A DNA stretch of 23,331 nucleotides from a virus: IMG/VR virus record IMGVR_UViG_3300029787_000345, positions 1 to 23,331 of that record. One strand, written 5' to 3'. How positions within the stretch are numbered: position 1 is the first letter of the stretch; the number at the start of each line of letters is the position of its first letter. The notes under the pieces are model-generated. The model was not told where the DNA came from. It made no database searches and saw only the letters and a list, made by a program, of their open reading frames with translations. A program made the translations under genes and the position numbers. Shown here one piece after another: positions 6,181 through 15,233 of the stretch.

Positions 6181-7790
6181 TGTCCCAATCACAGGTCGCC
6201 AAGTACGTCATCAAGCTGCGCGACGCCCAAGACTCGTTCCTTGGCTTCGTCAAGCTGCACTATCCTGACTGGACGCTTGCAGACTTCCAGCTCGAACTCA
6301 TCGACGCCCTAGACAAACTGGAGCGCGACCAGCTCGGCACAAACAATCTTCTAATCACCATGCCACCACGCCACGCCAAATCCACCTTTGGCACAGTTCT
6401 GTTCCCCAGCTACTACATGGCCCGCAATCCAAACCGCTACGCCATGTCTTGCTCATACAACTCCCAACTCGCCACAGACTTTGGCCGTCAAATCCGCACA
6501 GTCGTCGAAGAAAAGTGCATGACCCAAGCCTTCCCAGACTTCGGCCTTTCCAAAGACAGCCGTGCCGTCGACGTCTGGCGCACAGACCAAGGCGGTGCAT
6601 ACTTTGCAGTCGGCGTGGGCGGAACAACATCTGGCCGCCCCGCCAACCTCCTCATAGTCGACGATCCAATCAAGTCACGCGAAGACGCGGAGTCCATGAC
6701 CCAGCGCAACAAGACATGGAACTACTACACCTCCGCACTCTCTACCCGCCTACAGCCAGAGGGCAACCAATCCCCGCCCAAACAAATCATCATCCTCACA
6801 CGCTGGCATCCAGACGACCTTGCTGGCCGCCTCATGGAAAGCCCCGACTGGAAAGAAGGTCTCTGGTCACACGTCAACTTCTCAGCAATCAAAAAGGTCC
6901 ACGGCCACAAGATCAGCCGCCGCGACCTACCCAAAGACCACCCCCAATACCTAGACTCCGGCGAACTACACAAAGTTTCCCCCGCCCAACGCAAAATCCT
7001 GTCCGAAGAAGAAGCTCCACTTTGGCCCGAACGCTTCCCACTCGACGAACTAAAACGCCGCGAACGCCTCAACCCACGCGAGTTTGCCTCCCTCTACCAA
7101 CAACAACCCTATGTCGAGGGCGGTAACATCATCAAAACAGAATGGTGGCGGAAATACCCAGCCGACCTTTCGCCCGAAAACTTCGTCACCCTTGTTATCG
7201 GCGTCGACACCGCTTTCAAGAAAACAGAAACCGCCGACTACTCAGTCGCAGTCGTCGCTGGCATGGACAAGAACGGCGACATCTACATCGTCGACATCAT
7301 GCGCGGCAAGTACGACTTCCCCGAACTCAAACAACGCCTCATCCGCCTCAACACCAAGTGGCGCGGCAAAGGCTTACGAGCCATGTACATCGAGGACAAG
7401 GCATCTGGCCAATCGCTCCTCCAAGAACTCAAGCGCGAGTCTGGCATGTCCCTGATCCCCTACAAGGTCGTCCACGACAAGGTCGCCCGTGTAAACGCGA
7501 TCCTCCCTCTCATCGAGGGAGGCCGCGTCTTCATCCCCGAACAATCACAATGGCTCGACGAGTTCATTGACGAAGCAGTCTCGTTCCCATCTGGACGACA
7601 CGACGACCAAGTGGACGCTATGACAATAGCAGTCGACGTTCTCTCCAGAACATCAATCTCACCCGAAGCGTGGATGCTTCATACAGACACATCACAATCG
7701 CTCAACAACATAGAAACCAAAACATTCGGCAAGTCTCTCAGAGAAGCCTTCAACAAGTCTGCACCCAAGTGGAGCGGCTGGGGCATGTGA
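6171..7790 (+). CDS. terL: Terminase large subunit (packaging ATPase/nuclease)
   Basis: 539 aa, full length. The N-terminal ATPase has a Walker A variant MPPRHAKST (64-72), Walker B LLIVDD (D164, D165) and the coupling motif IILTRWHPDDLAGRL (about 207-221). The C-terminal RNase H-like nuclease has GVDTAFK (D346), MYIEDKASGQSLLQEL (about 404-419) and GRHDDQVDAM (D479, D482) as the metal-binding acidic residues. It translocates DNA into the prohead through the portal and cuts genome ends. The start at 6171 could instead be ATG 6180, which overlaps the upstream stop as TAATG; neither has a clear ribosome site, so coupling is likely. GGACGACC follows the stop codon directly. Confidence 0.97.
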   Translation: MGVMSQSQVAKYVIKLRDAQDSFLGFVKLHYPDWTLADFQLELIDALDKLERDQLGTNNLLITMPPRHAKSTFGTVLFPSYYMARNPNRYAMSCSYNSQLATDFGRQIRTVVEEKCMTQAFPDFGLSKDSRAVDVWRTDQGGAYFAVGVGGTTSGRPANLLIVDDPIKSREDAESMTQRNKTWNYYTSALSTRLQPEGNQSPPKQIIILTRWHPDDLAGRLMESPDWKEGLWSHVNFSAIKKVHGHKISRRDLPKDHPQYLDSGELHKVSPAQRKILSEEEAPLWPERFPLDELKRRERLNPREFASLYQQQPYVEGGNIIKTEWWRKYPADLSPENFVTLVIGVDTAFKKTETADYSVAVVAGMDKNGDIYIVDIMRGKYDFPELKQRLIRLNTKWRGKGLRAMYIEDKASGQSLLQELKRESGMSLIPYKVVHDKVARVNAILPLIEGGRVFIPEQSQWLDEFIDEAVSFPSGRHDDQVDAMTIAVDVLSRTSISPEAWMLHTDTSQSLNNIETKTFGKSLREAFNKSAPKWSGWGM

Positions 7791-7798
7791 GGACGACC
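7791..7798 (+). repeat. GGACGACC octamer directly after the large terminase stop
   Basis: The octamer abuts the TGA of the large terminase and lies in the 37-nt gap before the portal gene. Other copies on the sense strand of noncoding DNA are at 5144-5151, 17997-18004, 21032-21039 and, on the minus strand, 4595-4602. One further copy, on the minus strand at 7467-7474, lies inside the terminase coding sequence. Function unknown. Confidence 0.6.
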
Positions 7799-7827
7799 AC
7801 TCAACCTAACGAAGGTATCTTTCCACT

Positions 7828-9765
7828 ATGAGTGTAACAGGCCCAAATTATCGCACCGCGCAGTACGGAGCATCTCTCAACGAAGGAGTGGTCGTCGACC
7901 TATCCGAGTACGCGGAACGTCTCGTAAACTACGAAGACATCTCGCACCTTCTCAACGAAGATCAGGAACGCCGCATCGTCGACTACGTCAAGTCGATGGT
8001 CGACATGTCCTACTACAAAATCCGTGGCCGCTACGACCACTGGAAAGAAGCTGACCGCGCACACGACGTCTACGTCCCAGCAGGAACCACAGACTTCCGC
8101 GAAAAGGCAGTCATCGCAGACACCCGCGCAATCGCAGACACAGTCCTCACCTACCTCATGGCAGCACTCGGTGGCCGCAACCCGATGTTCCAACTCGAAG
8201 GACTCAACCGCAAATCGCGCAACGCCTCAATGATCCTCGAACGTGTCCTCCACCAACAGATGCGCCGCACAGCAGGCGAAGCCCGCCTTGCACAACTCCT
8301 CCTAGACAGCATCCGCTATGGCTTCGCACCAACCAAAGTCGTCTGGGACGGCAAATCAAACCAGAACCAGATCGTCAACTTCGATCCACGCCGCTGCTTC
8401 CCTGATCCCCGTGTCAACTTCGGTGACTGGGAAAACATGCAGTACATAGCCTTCGCAGACTATGTCTCCTTCAACTCACTTCTCTACTCTGGCCTATACC
8501 CCAAGCTCCGCATGTTCCCAGCCCTGCGCCACAAGGTCAGTCCGCCACGCAACTCGTGGAGCGCACACCACTTTCACAAAGAAGATTTGCGCGGCCTCTC
8601 AATCGACCCTGCAACCGCGCACCAGCGCGAACGCTCAGACCACGCCTACTTCACGCTTGGCGATGCACGGGTCGTCGACGAAGCATGGGTCCGTCTATCA
8701 GGCCACGAGATCGGCATACCAACCATCGACCAGATATATCTCTGCGTCACGATCCTCGACGAGAACGTAGTCATCCGCTTTCAACTCAACCCTTACGGCC
8801 AGCAAATGCCAGCCGTCATCGGTGGCCTCTACCAAGACGCACACAAGACATACGGCCAATCACTCTACGATCTGATCCTGCCGATGCACGACATCGCCAC
8901 CTATCTGATGCGCTCACGCATCGACAACATCTCGGCAGCACTCAACAACCTTATCTTCGTAGACCCAACGCAAGTCTCCGTCCCAGACCTCATCGACAGG
9001 AACCCATACGGCGTTGTCCGCACACTCCCTGGCTCGAAACCAGGCGACGGCGTCTTCATCGCCCAAGTCCCAGACGTAACGCGCGGTCACTTCCAAGACA
9101 TCACTGCCATGTCCGAACTCAAGCAGCGCGTTTCAGCAGCCTCAGACGCCCAACAAGGTATGCCAACCGCAGGCGGCGTCCGCACAGCCACAGAAGTCCA
9201 ACGCCTTTCACAACTCGGATCACAACGTCTTGGCGTCCTCTCCCGCGTCCTCTCCGCCACCACCATCCGCCCGATGGTCCGCATGATGGTCGCCAACATC
9301 CAAGACAGCCTATCCATGCAAGGCTCAATAAACATCGACGGCCAGAACATGCCCAACCAACTCAGCAGCATGGTCGAAGACGGATACCTCGACTACGACG
9401 TCAGCAAAGACCTGCAAGGCGACATCGACTACCTCGTCATCGACGGCACACTCCCCCTAGAACCTACGCGCAACGCTGAAACATGGATGAACATGCTTCA
9501 GATCATGCAGAACACTGGCCTCAACATGGAGTACAACGCTGGCCAGATCGCCGAAGAAGCCATCCGCGCAATGGGCATCACCGACCTAGATCGTTTCCGC
9601 GTCAACCAGAAAGACATGGCACAGAACGGTCCATCGCCATCCCAGCAACTCGCCATCATGGAAAAAATGCGTGGCGCATCCGTCCAACCAGCCGAGCAAG
9701 TAGGCCGCGAAGTGGAGAGGGGCAACCTCATCCCAATGAGCGAAGCGAGGAGTGCAAATGGATAA
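7828..9765 (+). CDS. Portal (head-tail connector) protein
   Basis: 645 aa, in the 500-750 range of podovirus portals. The call rests on sequence character and position: an N-terminal region rich in charged helices (YYKIRGRYDHWKEADRAHDV), a middle containing DPRRCFPDPRVNFGDWENM and GLYQDAHKTYGQSLYDLIL, and the C-terminal half with a portal-like helical segment (AASDAQQGMPTAGGVRTATE, VQRLSQLGSQRLGVLSRVL). It forms the dodecameric ring at one head vertex through which terminase pumps DNA. It lies 37 nt after the large terminase; only a weak GAAGG precedes the start. The downstream coiled-coil gene overlaps its last 8 nt. No nuclease or protease fusion was seen. Confidence 0.88.
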   Translation: MSVTGPNYRTAQYGASLNEGVVVDLSEYAERLVNYEDISHLLNEDQERRIVDYVKSMVDMSYYKIRGRYDHWKEADRAHDVYVPAGTTDFREKAVIADTRAIADTVLTYLMAALGGRNPMFQLEGLNRKSRNASMILERVLHQQMRRTAGEARLAQLLLDSIRYGFAPTKVVWDGKSNQNQIVNFDPRRCFPDPRVNFGDWENMQYIAFADYVSFNSLLYSGLYPKLRMFPALRHKVSPPRNSWSAHHFHKEDLRGLSIDPATAHQRERSDHAYFTLGDARVVDEAWVRLSGHEIGIPTIDQIYLCVTILDENVVIRFQLNPYGQQMPAVIGGLYQDAHKTYGQSLYDLILPMHDIATYLMRSRIDNISAALNNLIFVDPTQVSVPDLIDRNPYGVVRTLPGSKPGDGVFIAQVPDVTRGHFQDITAMSELKQRVSAASDAQQGMPTAGGVRTATEVQRLSQLGSQRLGVLSRVLSATTIRPMVRMMVANIQDSLSMQGSINIDGQNMPNQLSSMVEDGYLDYDVSKDLQGDIDYLVIDGTLPLEPTRNAETWMNMLQIMQNTGLNMEYNAGQIAEEAIRAMGITDLDRFRVNQKDMAQNGPSPSQQLAIMEKMRGASVQPAEQVGREVERGNLIPMSEARSANG

Positions 9766-10027
9766 GCAACAAGTCCTAGCCGGAAACATTGACGGCAAGA
9801 TCGTAGACTACGTCGAGGAAGTCATGCGTGTTCACAACATCGAAACCACCGCCAGAGAAACAGAAATTCTGGCTCGCGTCACAGCAGTCAACGATCACAT
9901 CCAGCTCTTGTCAGAACAACTCAAAGAACTGAAAACTCAAATGACGGAGTCCACTTCGGACGACAAGTACGCTCTTACCAAGGCAAAATTGATCCGAATG
10001 ATGAAAGACATGGGGTACTACGACTGA
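9758..10027 (+). CDS. Small coiled-coil protein (89 aa)
   Basis: Start ATG 9758, with GAGGAG five to six bases upstream; an in-frame GTG at 9752 is too close to that site. It overlaps the portal end and its TGA overlaps the fibre start at 10027 as TGATGG, so all three are coupled. The product is mainly helical with heptad-like leucines (ILARVTAVNDHIQLLSEQLK, ELKTQM), predicted coiled coil, and a short C-terminal helix (LIRMMKDMGYYD). It could be a small virion or fibre-assembly protein; no family is recognised. Confidence 0.7.
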   Translation: MDKQQVLAGNIDGKIVDYVEEVMRVHNIETTARETEILARVTAVNDHIQLLSEQLKELKTQMTESTSDDKYALTKAKLIRMMKDMGYYD

Positions 10028-13000
10028 TGGCAAAGACCCAACCAACAGGAGAACAGATACGCTTTCGCTCTGCTAATACGGGCGAGCATGTTCTTGACAC
10101 ATATCTTGAGTCCGCAGAAATCGGGGGCCGCAATCTCACAGACTTGCTCGATGATCTCTTTGATCCATCGAACAACGGCACATTCCGCGCAAGCAACTTC
10201 GAGTTCCGCTTTGACCCCGCCACAGACAAGCTACAGTTCCGTGTTGGCCAGTTTGCGTCTGCCACGGCTGGCTTCACAGACTTAACCACATTCTTCAGCA
10301 TCGAAGGCACGTTCAGCACCAGCACAACCTACAACAACTTCGATGTCGTCACCCTCTCGAACAAGGATGTTTACATTGTACATGGTCTCTCCAGCGGCAC
10401 GACTTTCTCGTCTGAATCCAACTTCATCTCTAGCGCGAACACAGAGAAGCTCGTCGATGTATCGGGCGCACAAGACTGGGCCTCAAAGGTCAACGGCATC
10501 GTCGACTCCACAGACTACTCATCAAAAGCCTACGCCATCGGTGGAACAGGAGTAGACACAGGGTCAGGTTCCGCAAAAGACTGGGCCATCAAAACATCCG
10601 GCACAGTCGGCAACACCAGCGAAAACTCTGCCAAGTACCACGCCACCGCCGCCGCTTCATCTGCCTCAACTGCCACCACACAAGCCAATTTGGCGACCAC
10701 AAACGGCGCGGCTCAAGTAACTTTGGCGACTGCCCAAGTCGCGCTGGCAACAACCCAAGCCAACAACTCGGCATCAAGTGCCAGCTCATCGTCGACATCA
10801 GCAACAAATAGCGCAAATTCTGCGTCTGCGGCCTCGACTTCAGAGACAAATGCCGCCGCGTCTGCGGCCACAGCAACCACCCAAGCTGGCCTAGCGACCA
10901 GCAATGGAGCCGCCCAGGTTGCTTTGGCGACGACCCAAGCCAACAATGCGGCGTCATCAGCTACAGCGGCATCAAATTCGCAGACAGCCGCAGCAGCATC
11001 AGCCGCATCAGCCGCAAACAGCTATGACTCCTTTGATGACAGATACCTCGGAGCCGCCAGTAGCAACCCCTCGCAGGACAATGACGGAAACTCGCTGGTT
11101 GCTGGCGCATTATATTTTAATAGCACCGCAAACGAAATGCGTGTCTTTGATGGCGGGAACTGGATTGCAGCCTCGTCTGCTGGCACTGCCAGCCTACTAA
11201 TCTACAAGTACACAGCGTCATCAAACCAGACCAGCTTCGGTGGATCAGACGACGCATCAAACACACTCAGCTATACCGTAGACAATCTCATCGTCACCTT
11301 AAATGGTGTGGTCCTCGAAGTCGGCACAGACGTAACAGCAACAAACGGTACAACAGTCGTCTTGGCGTCTGGCGCAGCAGCCAACGATGAACTCAACGTC
11401 TACGCCTTCAAGTCATTTACCACCGCAGACATGGTCAGCAAAAGCAATGGCGGAACCTTTCAAGGCAACGTGGACTTTGCTGCTGGCATTGACGTAACAG
11501 GAAACATCACCGCGACAGGCACTGTTGATGGGCGTGACCTGCAAACAGACGGCACAAAGCTGGACGGCATCGAAGCGTCAGCAGACGTGACAGACACGAC
11601 AAACGTAGTCGCAGCACTCACCGCTGGCACAGGGATTAACATAGCTGGCAACGGCACTATCTCAAACACCGCGTCTACGGACTTGGTTTCAGACACGTCT
11701 CCCCAGCTTGGCGGTGACTTGCAAAGCAACGGCAACGATATTGACTTTGCTGACAACGACAAGGCCGTGTTTGGTTCTGACAGTGATTTCACCCTTCATC
11801 ATAACAGCACAACTGGTGAGAACCTTTTGAGCCTAACTGCTGGCCCACTTGAGATGCACCAAGCTGGAACAAACTCTGTGCTGCAAGTGCATAATGACGG
11901 CAGCAATCACAACCAACTTGTTCAGTTTTTCAAAGGCAATTCCGCTCATGGAAACATTAGCACAGACACAGGCAAGCTGATTGTTAATGCTAACGGCGAG
12001 TTAAATTTACGGGCTGGCAGTAATGATATTGTCACCATCAACAACACTGGTGATATAACAGTAAAAGGCCAAGGTTCTAGCCGTGCAATGATGGTGCTAC
12101 AAGCTGGTTCTAACACCTCAAACAGTCAGGTTAGATTTGGCGACCAAGCCGTAGATTCCGCTGGGCGCATCTTGTACGACCATTCAAATAACTTTATGCG
12201 GTTTGATACTAATGAGGCTGAGAAGATGCGCCTGACTTCGGATGGTCGCTTGGGAATTTCTAATAGCAGCCCAACTTCATCACTGGTTGTTTCTGGTGGT
12301 GTAGACGCAAGCCCTGCCGCTGCTGGTATTCATGTTGGTATGTCTGGCAATAATGCAGCTATTGAAATGGCTGGCTCTGACGGCGGCTTTATTGACTTTG
12401 GCCCAGCGGATGACGCTGTTGATTATCGTGGTCGTATTAGATACGTCCATTCCGATAACACGATGCGTTTCTATGCTAGTGGTGCTGGTACACAAACGAT
12501 GACTGTGAATAACACTTCAGTCGGCATCGGCACTGGGACACCGTCATTCGGAACAACCTCTTCTGCTGGTTTGGAAATTGCACACGCAACAAGGGGTATC
12601 ATACGTTTAGAAGGAAATAACGCAGCGCAAGCGTTGGAGCTTTATGGTGACAGCACTGGTGGGACGATTGATGCTAGAGGTTCGGGTGCAGTCCTTCAGT
12701 TTGACATTGGCGGCAGCGAGAAGATGCGCATTACAAACGGCGGCATCACGACTGTGGGTGGGACGAGCGGCATTGCTAGACTTAACGCTGTGGCTCAAAA
12801 CTGGCCCGAAAATGCACTAGGGATTTATTCAGCTAATATATCGGGACAAACTAATTTTGCTGGGATTGCGTTCTTTAACCAAGATACGGACGCAACAGTT
12901 GGTAATGTAGCTGACATTTACACCAACCCTACTGGAACTCTCAGTTTAACTTCAGCAGCCAACCCAGCAATTCAGTTGAAATATGGGTCAGGTGGGATCA

Positions 13001-14133
13001 GCGGTGGAACTCCTGCATTGACCGTTAACAGCAGCGGCCAAGTGCAAATCGGCGCATACGCCGCAGCATCAGATGCAATACTGTCAGCGGTTGATAGTGG
13101 CAATGGGCTTGAGTGGGGTCACTCTAACGCTGCTGGATATAGAAGTACGCTTGGTTCACACGCTGGTGGTGGTCAGCCATTCATAGCTCTACACGCAGAG
13201 GCAGGAACTAACTCCAACTCGTTTAGAACAAGGGGTCTTAAAGGCGTAGTGCTTACAACAGACAACGCTGGTGCTTTGCTTATTAGCCAAGCAATCAACG
13301 CGTCTGCCGATAATCAATCTCTAACGGAGAGGGTTCGCCTTACTGCTGGTGGATTGTTAGGGGTCGGCACTTCAAACCCTACCCTTGATTCATCTTTGGC
13401 TGGCGTAGGTGTTAATGCAAGTTCTGCGATGACGCAGATTCACAATGCTAATGGTGCAATCTTAAAATTATCAGACCCTAGCAACGGTTCTAATCGTGGC
13501 GCACAAGTTGCCTTGATTGGCACTGCTATGATTATTAACAACTGTGAAGCCGACAAGATAATATTTGGTACTGGAAACTCGCAAAAGATGCAACTTACAT
13601 CCAGTGGAAATATTAGATTAGGTCAGAGTGGTACAGATCATCCAGGTTCTGGCAACAGCACCACTGGAATTGGCTTGAGATCAACTGGTGACGCTTTTTT
13701 CTCTGATGCAGATTCAGACGCAATTTACGGCAATAGAAATAACGCAGGTGGTGTAATTTCTATAGCTTTAGGTGGAACTGCAAAAGGTGGAGTTGCTGTA
13801 GCAAGTGGCGGCGTAACTTTTAACACAACCTCTGACCGTAGATTAAAAGAAAATATAGAACCCCTAGAAGCCACCGATAAGTTAATGGAGATGAATCCAG
13901 TTTTATTCAACTGGAAAGCTGATCCTGACGGCCCTAAAAACATGGGCTTTATAGCGCAAGACATGAAGAACATCATGCCAGAAGCAGTGTCTTCTGACGA
14001 TACAGAAGAAAAAATGTTGCGCATGGACTACGGACGCATCACGCCAATCTTGGTCAGCGCACTCCAAGATGCTCACAGAAAAATAGAACAACTAGAACAG
14101 CGACTAGCTGATATGGAGACTGGCAATGAGTAG
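10027..14133 (+). CDS. Tail fibre protein 1 with C-terminal peptidase S74 (intramolecular chaperone) domain
   Basis: 1368 aa. The N-terminal ~190 residues are probably the virion-attachment part. Residues about 204-335 are Ala/Ser/Thr/Gln-rich repeats with an internal duplication (ATTQANLATTNGAAQV; ATTQAGLATSNGAAQV). The shaft carries recurring EKMRLTSDGRLGI-type units (EKMRITNGG, QKMQLTSSGNIRLG, RVRLTAGGLLGVG), typical of S74 fibres. The C-terminus is TSDRRLKENI: S1269 and K1274 have the +5 Ser-Lys spacing of the self-cleaving dyad. The domain then continues NMGFIAQDMKNIMPEAV and ends in a coiled coil (ALQDAHRKIEQLEQRLADME). S74 domains trimerise the fibre, then cut themselves off, here predicted just before S1269. 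Base composition changes near 11750. Receptor-binding host-range protein. Confidence 0.93.
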   Translation: MAKTQPTGEQIRFRSANTGEHVLDTYLESAEIGGRNLTDLLDDLFDPSNNGTFRASNFEFRFDPATDKLQFRVGQFASATAGFTDLTTFFSIEGTFSTSTTYNNFDVVTLSNKDVYIVHGLSSGTTFSSESNFISSANTEKLVDVSGAQDWASKVNGIVDSTDYSSKAYAIGGTGVDTGSGSAKDWAIKTSGTVGNTSENSAKYHATAAASSASTATTQANLATTNGAAQVTLATAQVALATTQANNSASSASSSSTSATNSANSASAASTSETNAAASAATATTQAGLATSNGAAQVALATTQANNAASSATAASNSQTAAAASAASAANSYDSFDDRYLGAASSNPSQDNDGNSLVAGALYFNSTANEMRVFDGGNWIAASSAGTASLLIYKYTASSNQTSFGGSDDASNTLSYTVDNLIVTLNGVVLEVGTDVTATNGTTVVLASGAAANDELNVYAFKSFTTADMVSKSNGGTFQGNVDFAAGIDVTGNITATGTVDGRDLQTDGTKLDGIEASADVTDTTNVVAALTAGTGINIAGNGTISNTASTDLVSDTSPQLGGDLQSNGNDIDFADNDKAVFGSDSDFTLHHNSTTGENLLSLTAGPLEMHQAGTNSVLQVHNDGSNHNQLVQFFKGNSAHGNISTDTGKLIVNANGELNLRAGSNDIVTINNTGDITVKGQGSSRAMMVLQAGSNTSNSQVRFGDQAVDSAGRILYDHSNNFMRFDTNEAEKMRLTSDGRLGISNSSPTSSLVVSGGVDASPAAAGIHVGMSGNNAAIEMAGSDGGFIDFGPADDAVDYRGRIRYVHSDNTMRFYASGAGTQTMTVNNTSVGIGTGTPSFGTTSSAGLEIAHATRGIIRLEGNNAAQALELYGDSTGGTIDARGSGAVLQFDIGGSEKMRITNGGITTVGGTSGIARLNAVAQNWPENALGIYSANISGQTNFAGIAFFNQDTDATVGNVADIYTNPTGTLSLTSAANPAIQLKYGSGGISGGTPALTVNSSGQVQIGAYAAASDAILSAVDSGNGLEWGHSNAAGYRSTLGSHAGGGQPFIALHAEAGTNSNSFRTRGLKGVVLTTDNAGALLISQAINASADNQSLTERVRLTAGGLLGVGTSNPTLDSSLAGVGVNASSAMTQIHNANGAILKLSDPSNGSNRGAQVALIGTAMIINNCEADKIIFGTGNSQKMQLTSSGNIRLGQSGTDHPGSGNSTTGIGLRSTGDAFFSDADSDAIYGNRNNAGGVISIALGGTAKGGVAVASGGVTFNTTSDRRLKENIEPLEATDKLMEMNPVLFNWKADPDGPKNMGFIAQDMKNIMPEAVSSDDTEEKMLRMDYGRITPILVSALQDAHRKIEQLEQRLADMETGNE

Positions 14134-14461
14134 CTTTGGACCTGACCACCATGCTGCAACTTGTTGGGCGTGTTGGGAGCAAACTGGCACTAACAGCGTT
14201 TTGGATAGCCACAACTGTTCTGGTTTTACAGACAATGGAACAGGATTTATCCAAATCAATATTGCTAACAACATGGCTAATACTAACTATGCCAGCACTG
14301 GTAATAGTGAAATCTCAGGACACTACACATCGCAAGGCATCAATAATAACAACGGTGGTCAAAACACAGGCTATGCCGCCAAATTCACTGCAAGAGTAGA
14401 TAACGGCAGTCGTGTGGACCCCAACAAAGCTGGTTCAGTCGTTCATGGTGATTTGGCATGA
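14126..14461 (+). CDS. Stand-alone fibre-tip-like small protein (111 aa)
   Basis: ATG 14126 overlaps the fibre-1 end by 8 nt, and its stop overlaps the next start by 4 nt. The protein is Asn/Gly/Thr/Ser-rich. The segment SVLDSHNCSGFTDNGTGFIQ followed by INIANNMANTNYASTGNSE resembles the DSFNVSSITDNGTG-type knob found at the end of many marine phage fibre proteins, but here it is a separate gene. Cysteines cluster in TCWACWE. It may cap or decorate the fibre, or be a detached receptor-binding tip. Family resemblance is from memory of pattern, not a search. Confidence 0.65.
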   Translation: MSSFGPDHHAATCWACWEQTGTNSVLDSHNCSGFTDNGTGFIQINIANNMANTNYASTGNSEISGHYTSQGINNNNGGQNTGYAAKFTARVDNGSRVDPNKAGSVVHGDLA

Positions 14462-14877
14462 AGATGATTGACCGAATTATAAATGCAAAGAAACGACTTG
14501 AACCTCATCAGACAGAATACGTTGTAGTCTACGAAGATTTAGAAATGGACTGTTGTTCCGTTTATCACCCCGACCCTCACGCTATGGCTTCTCTGATGGA
14601 CGGCGGCGTATTCCCGCCTGTCTGGGTCTATTGGGAATTGGCAAAAGACGAAGCCCAGCCTGATTTTAAGCGTCACACTAGAGGCTACCTATTGCACGAC
14701 ACGCCCCGCGAAGGTCCGAAAACAGAAAGCGAAGCCCTGTTGTATCTCATTATGAAGGATGTGCCACAGCATATCTGGCGTAACTACGAAACCAGCAACA
14801 GCGTCCACCTCAAAATCATTAGGCGTGAACAGCAGCCAGACAGAGAGTTTAGAAATGCGTGGAGAGTAGCGGCATGA
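14458..14877 (+). CDS. Fibre-cassette hypothetical protein (139 aa) ending in an FRNAW motif
   Basis: ATG 14458 overlaps the preceding stop; its own TGA overlaps the next ATG (ATGA). Soluble and mixed alpha/beta, with MDCCSVYHPDPHAMASLMDG, GGVFPPVWVYWELAKDEAQP and LLYLIMKDVPQHIWRNYE. The last residues, DREFRNAWRVAA, repeat a motif in the next protein (SDRHFRNAWALDG), suggesting the two share a short functional or ancestral segment. The function is unknown; it sits among fibre-associated genes, so assembly or adsorption is likely. Confidence 0.7.
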   Translation: MKMIDRIINAKKRLEPHQTEYVVVYEDLEMDCCSVYHPDPHAMASLMDGGVFPPVWVYWELAKDEAQPDFKRHTRGYLLHDTPREGPKTESEALLYLIMKDVPQHIWRNYETSNSVHLKIIRREQQPDREFRNAWRVAA

Positions 14878-15230
14878 CAACAATCATTGCGGACAAAGAC
14901 GGCAACGAGATTGATGTTGCTTCAGCCACAGTGCCAAGCGACAGACATTTCCGTAACGCTTGGGCTTTGGACGGCACAGTCATTACAGAAGATTTGGCAA
15001 CAGCTAAAACAATCTTTGCCAACAAGATTAGAGAAGCCCGTAAGCCGCTGCTTGAGGCATTAGACGCCGACTACATGAAGGCTCTTGAAACTAGCTCAGA
15101 TACAGCCGCAATTGTGGCTGACAAACAGGCGTTGCGTGATGCGCCTACGGCTGGCAACAGCGCGACTACAATCACTGAACTGAAAGCAGCGTGGCCTTCA
15201 TGCTGCGGCACAAGCCCATACAAGGAGTAG
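14874..15230 (+). CDS. Tail/fibre assembly chaperone-like protein (118 aa)
   Basis: Start ATG 14874, with GGAGAG upstream and ATGA overlap with the previous gene; an in-frame GTG at 14859 is less likely. The order FRNAW, then helical REARKPLLEALDADYMKALE, then KQALRDAP and TELKAAWP resembles small phage fibre-assembly proteins (DUF4376-like), which have a RQALRD...ELKAAWP end. It probably assists folding or assembly of the neighbouring fibres. A structural role is possible. Confidence 0.6.
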   Translation: MTTIIADKDGNEIDVASATVPSDRHFRNAWALDGTVITEDLATAKTIFANKIREARKPLLEALDADYMKALETSSDTAAIVADKQALRDAPTAGNSATTITELKAAWPSCCGTSPYKE

Positions 15231-15233
15231 AAA

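Noticed and set aside
6449-7126. 225-aa frame inside the large terminase
   Set aside because: Arg/Pro/His-rich shadow of the terminase, which has all its catalytic motifs in the main frame.
8556-9479. 307-aa plus-strand frame inside the portal gene
   Set aside because: Extreme Arg/Pro/His content, as expected from a frame-shifted read of C-rich codons; the portal frame is clearly coding.
10640-11025. Repeats in fibre 1 as a CRISPR or other noncoding array
   Set aside because: The repeats keep the reading frame and encode Ala/Thr/Gln-rich shaft residues; unit length and spacing are irregular.
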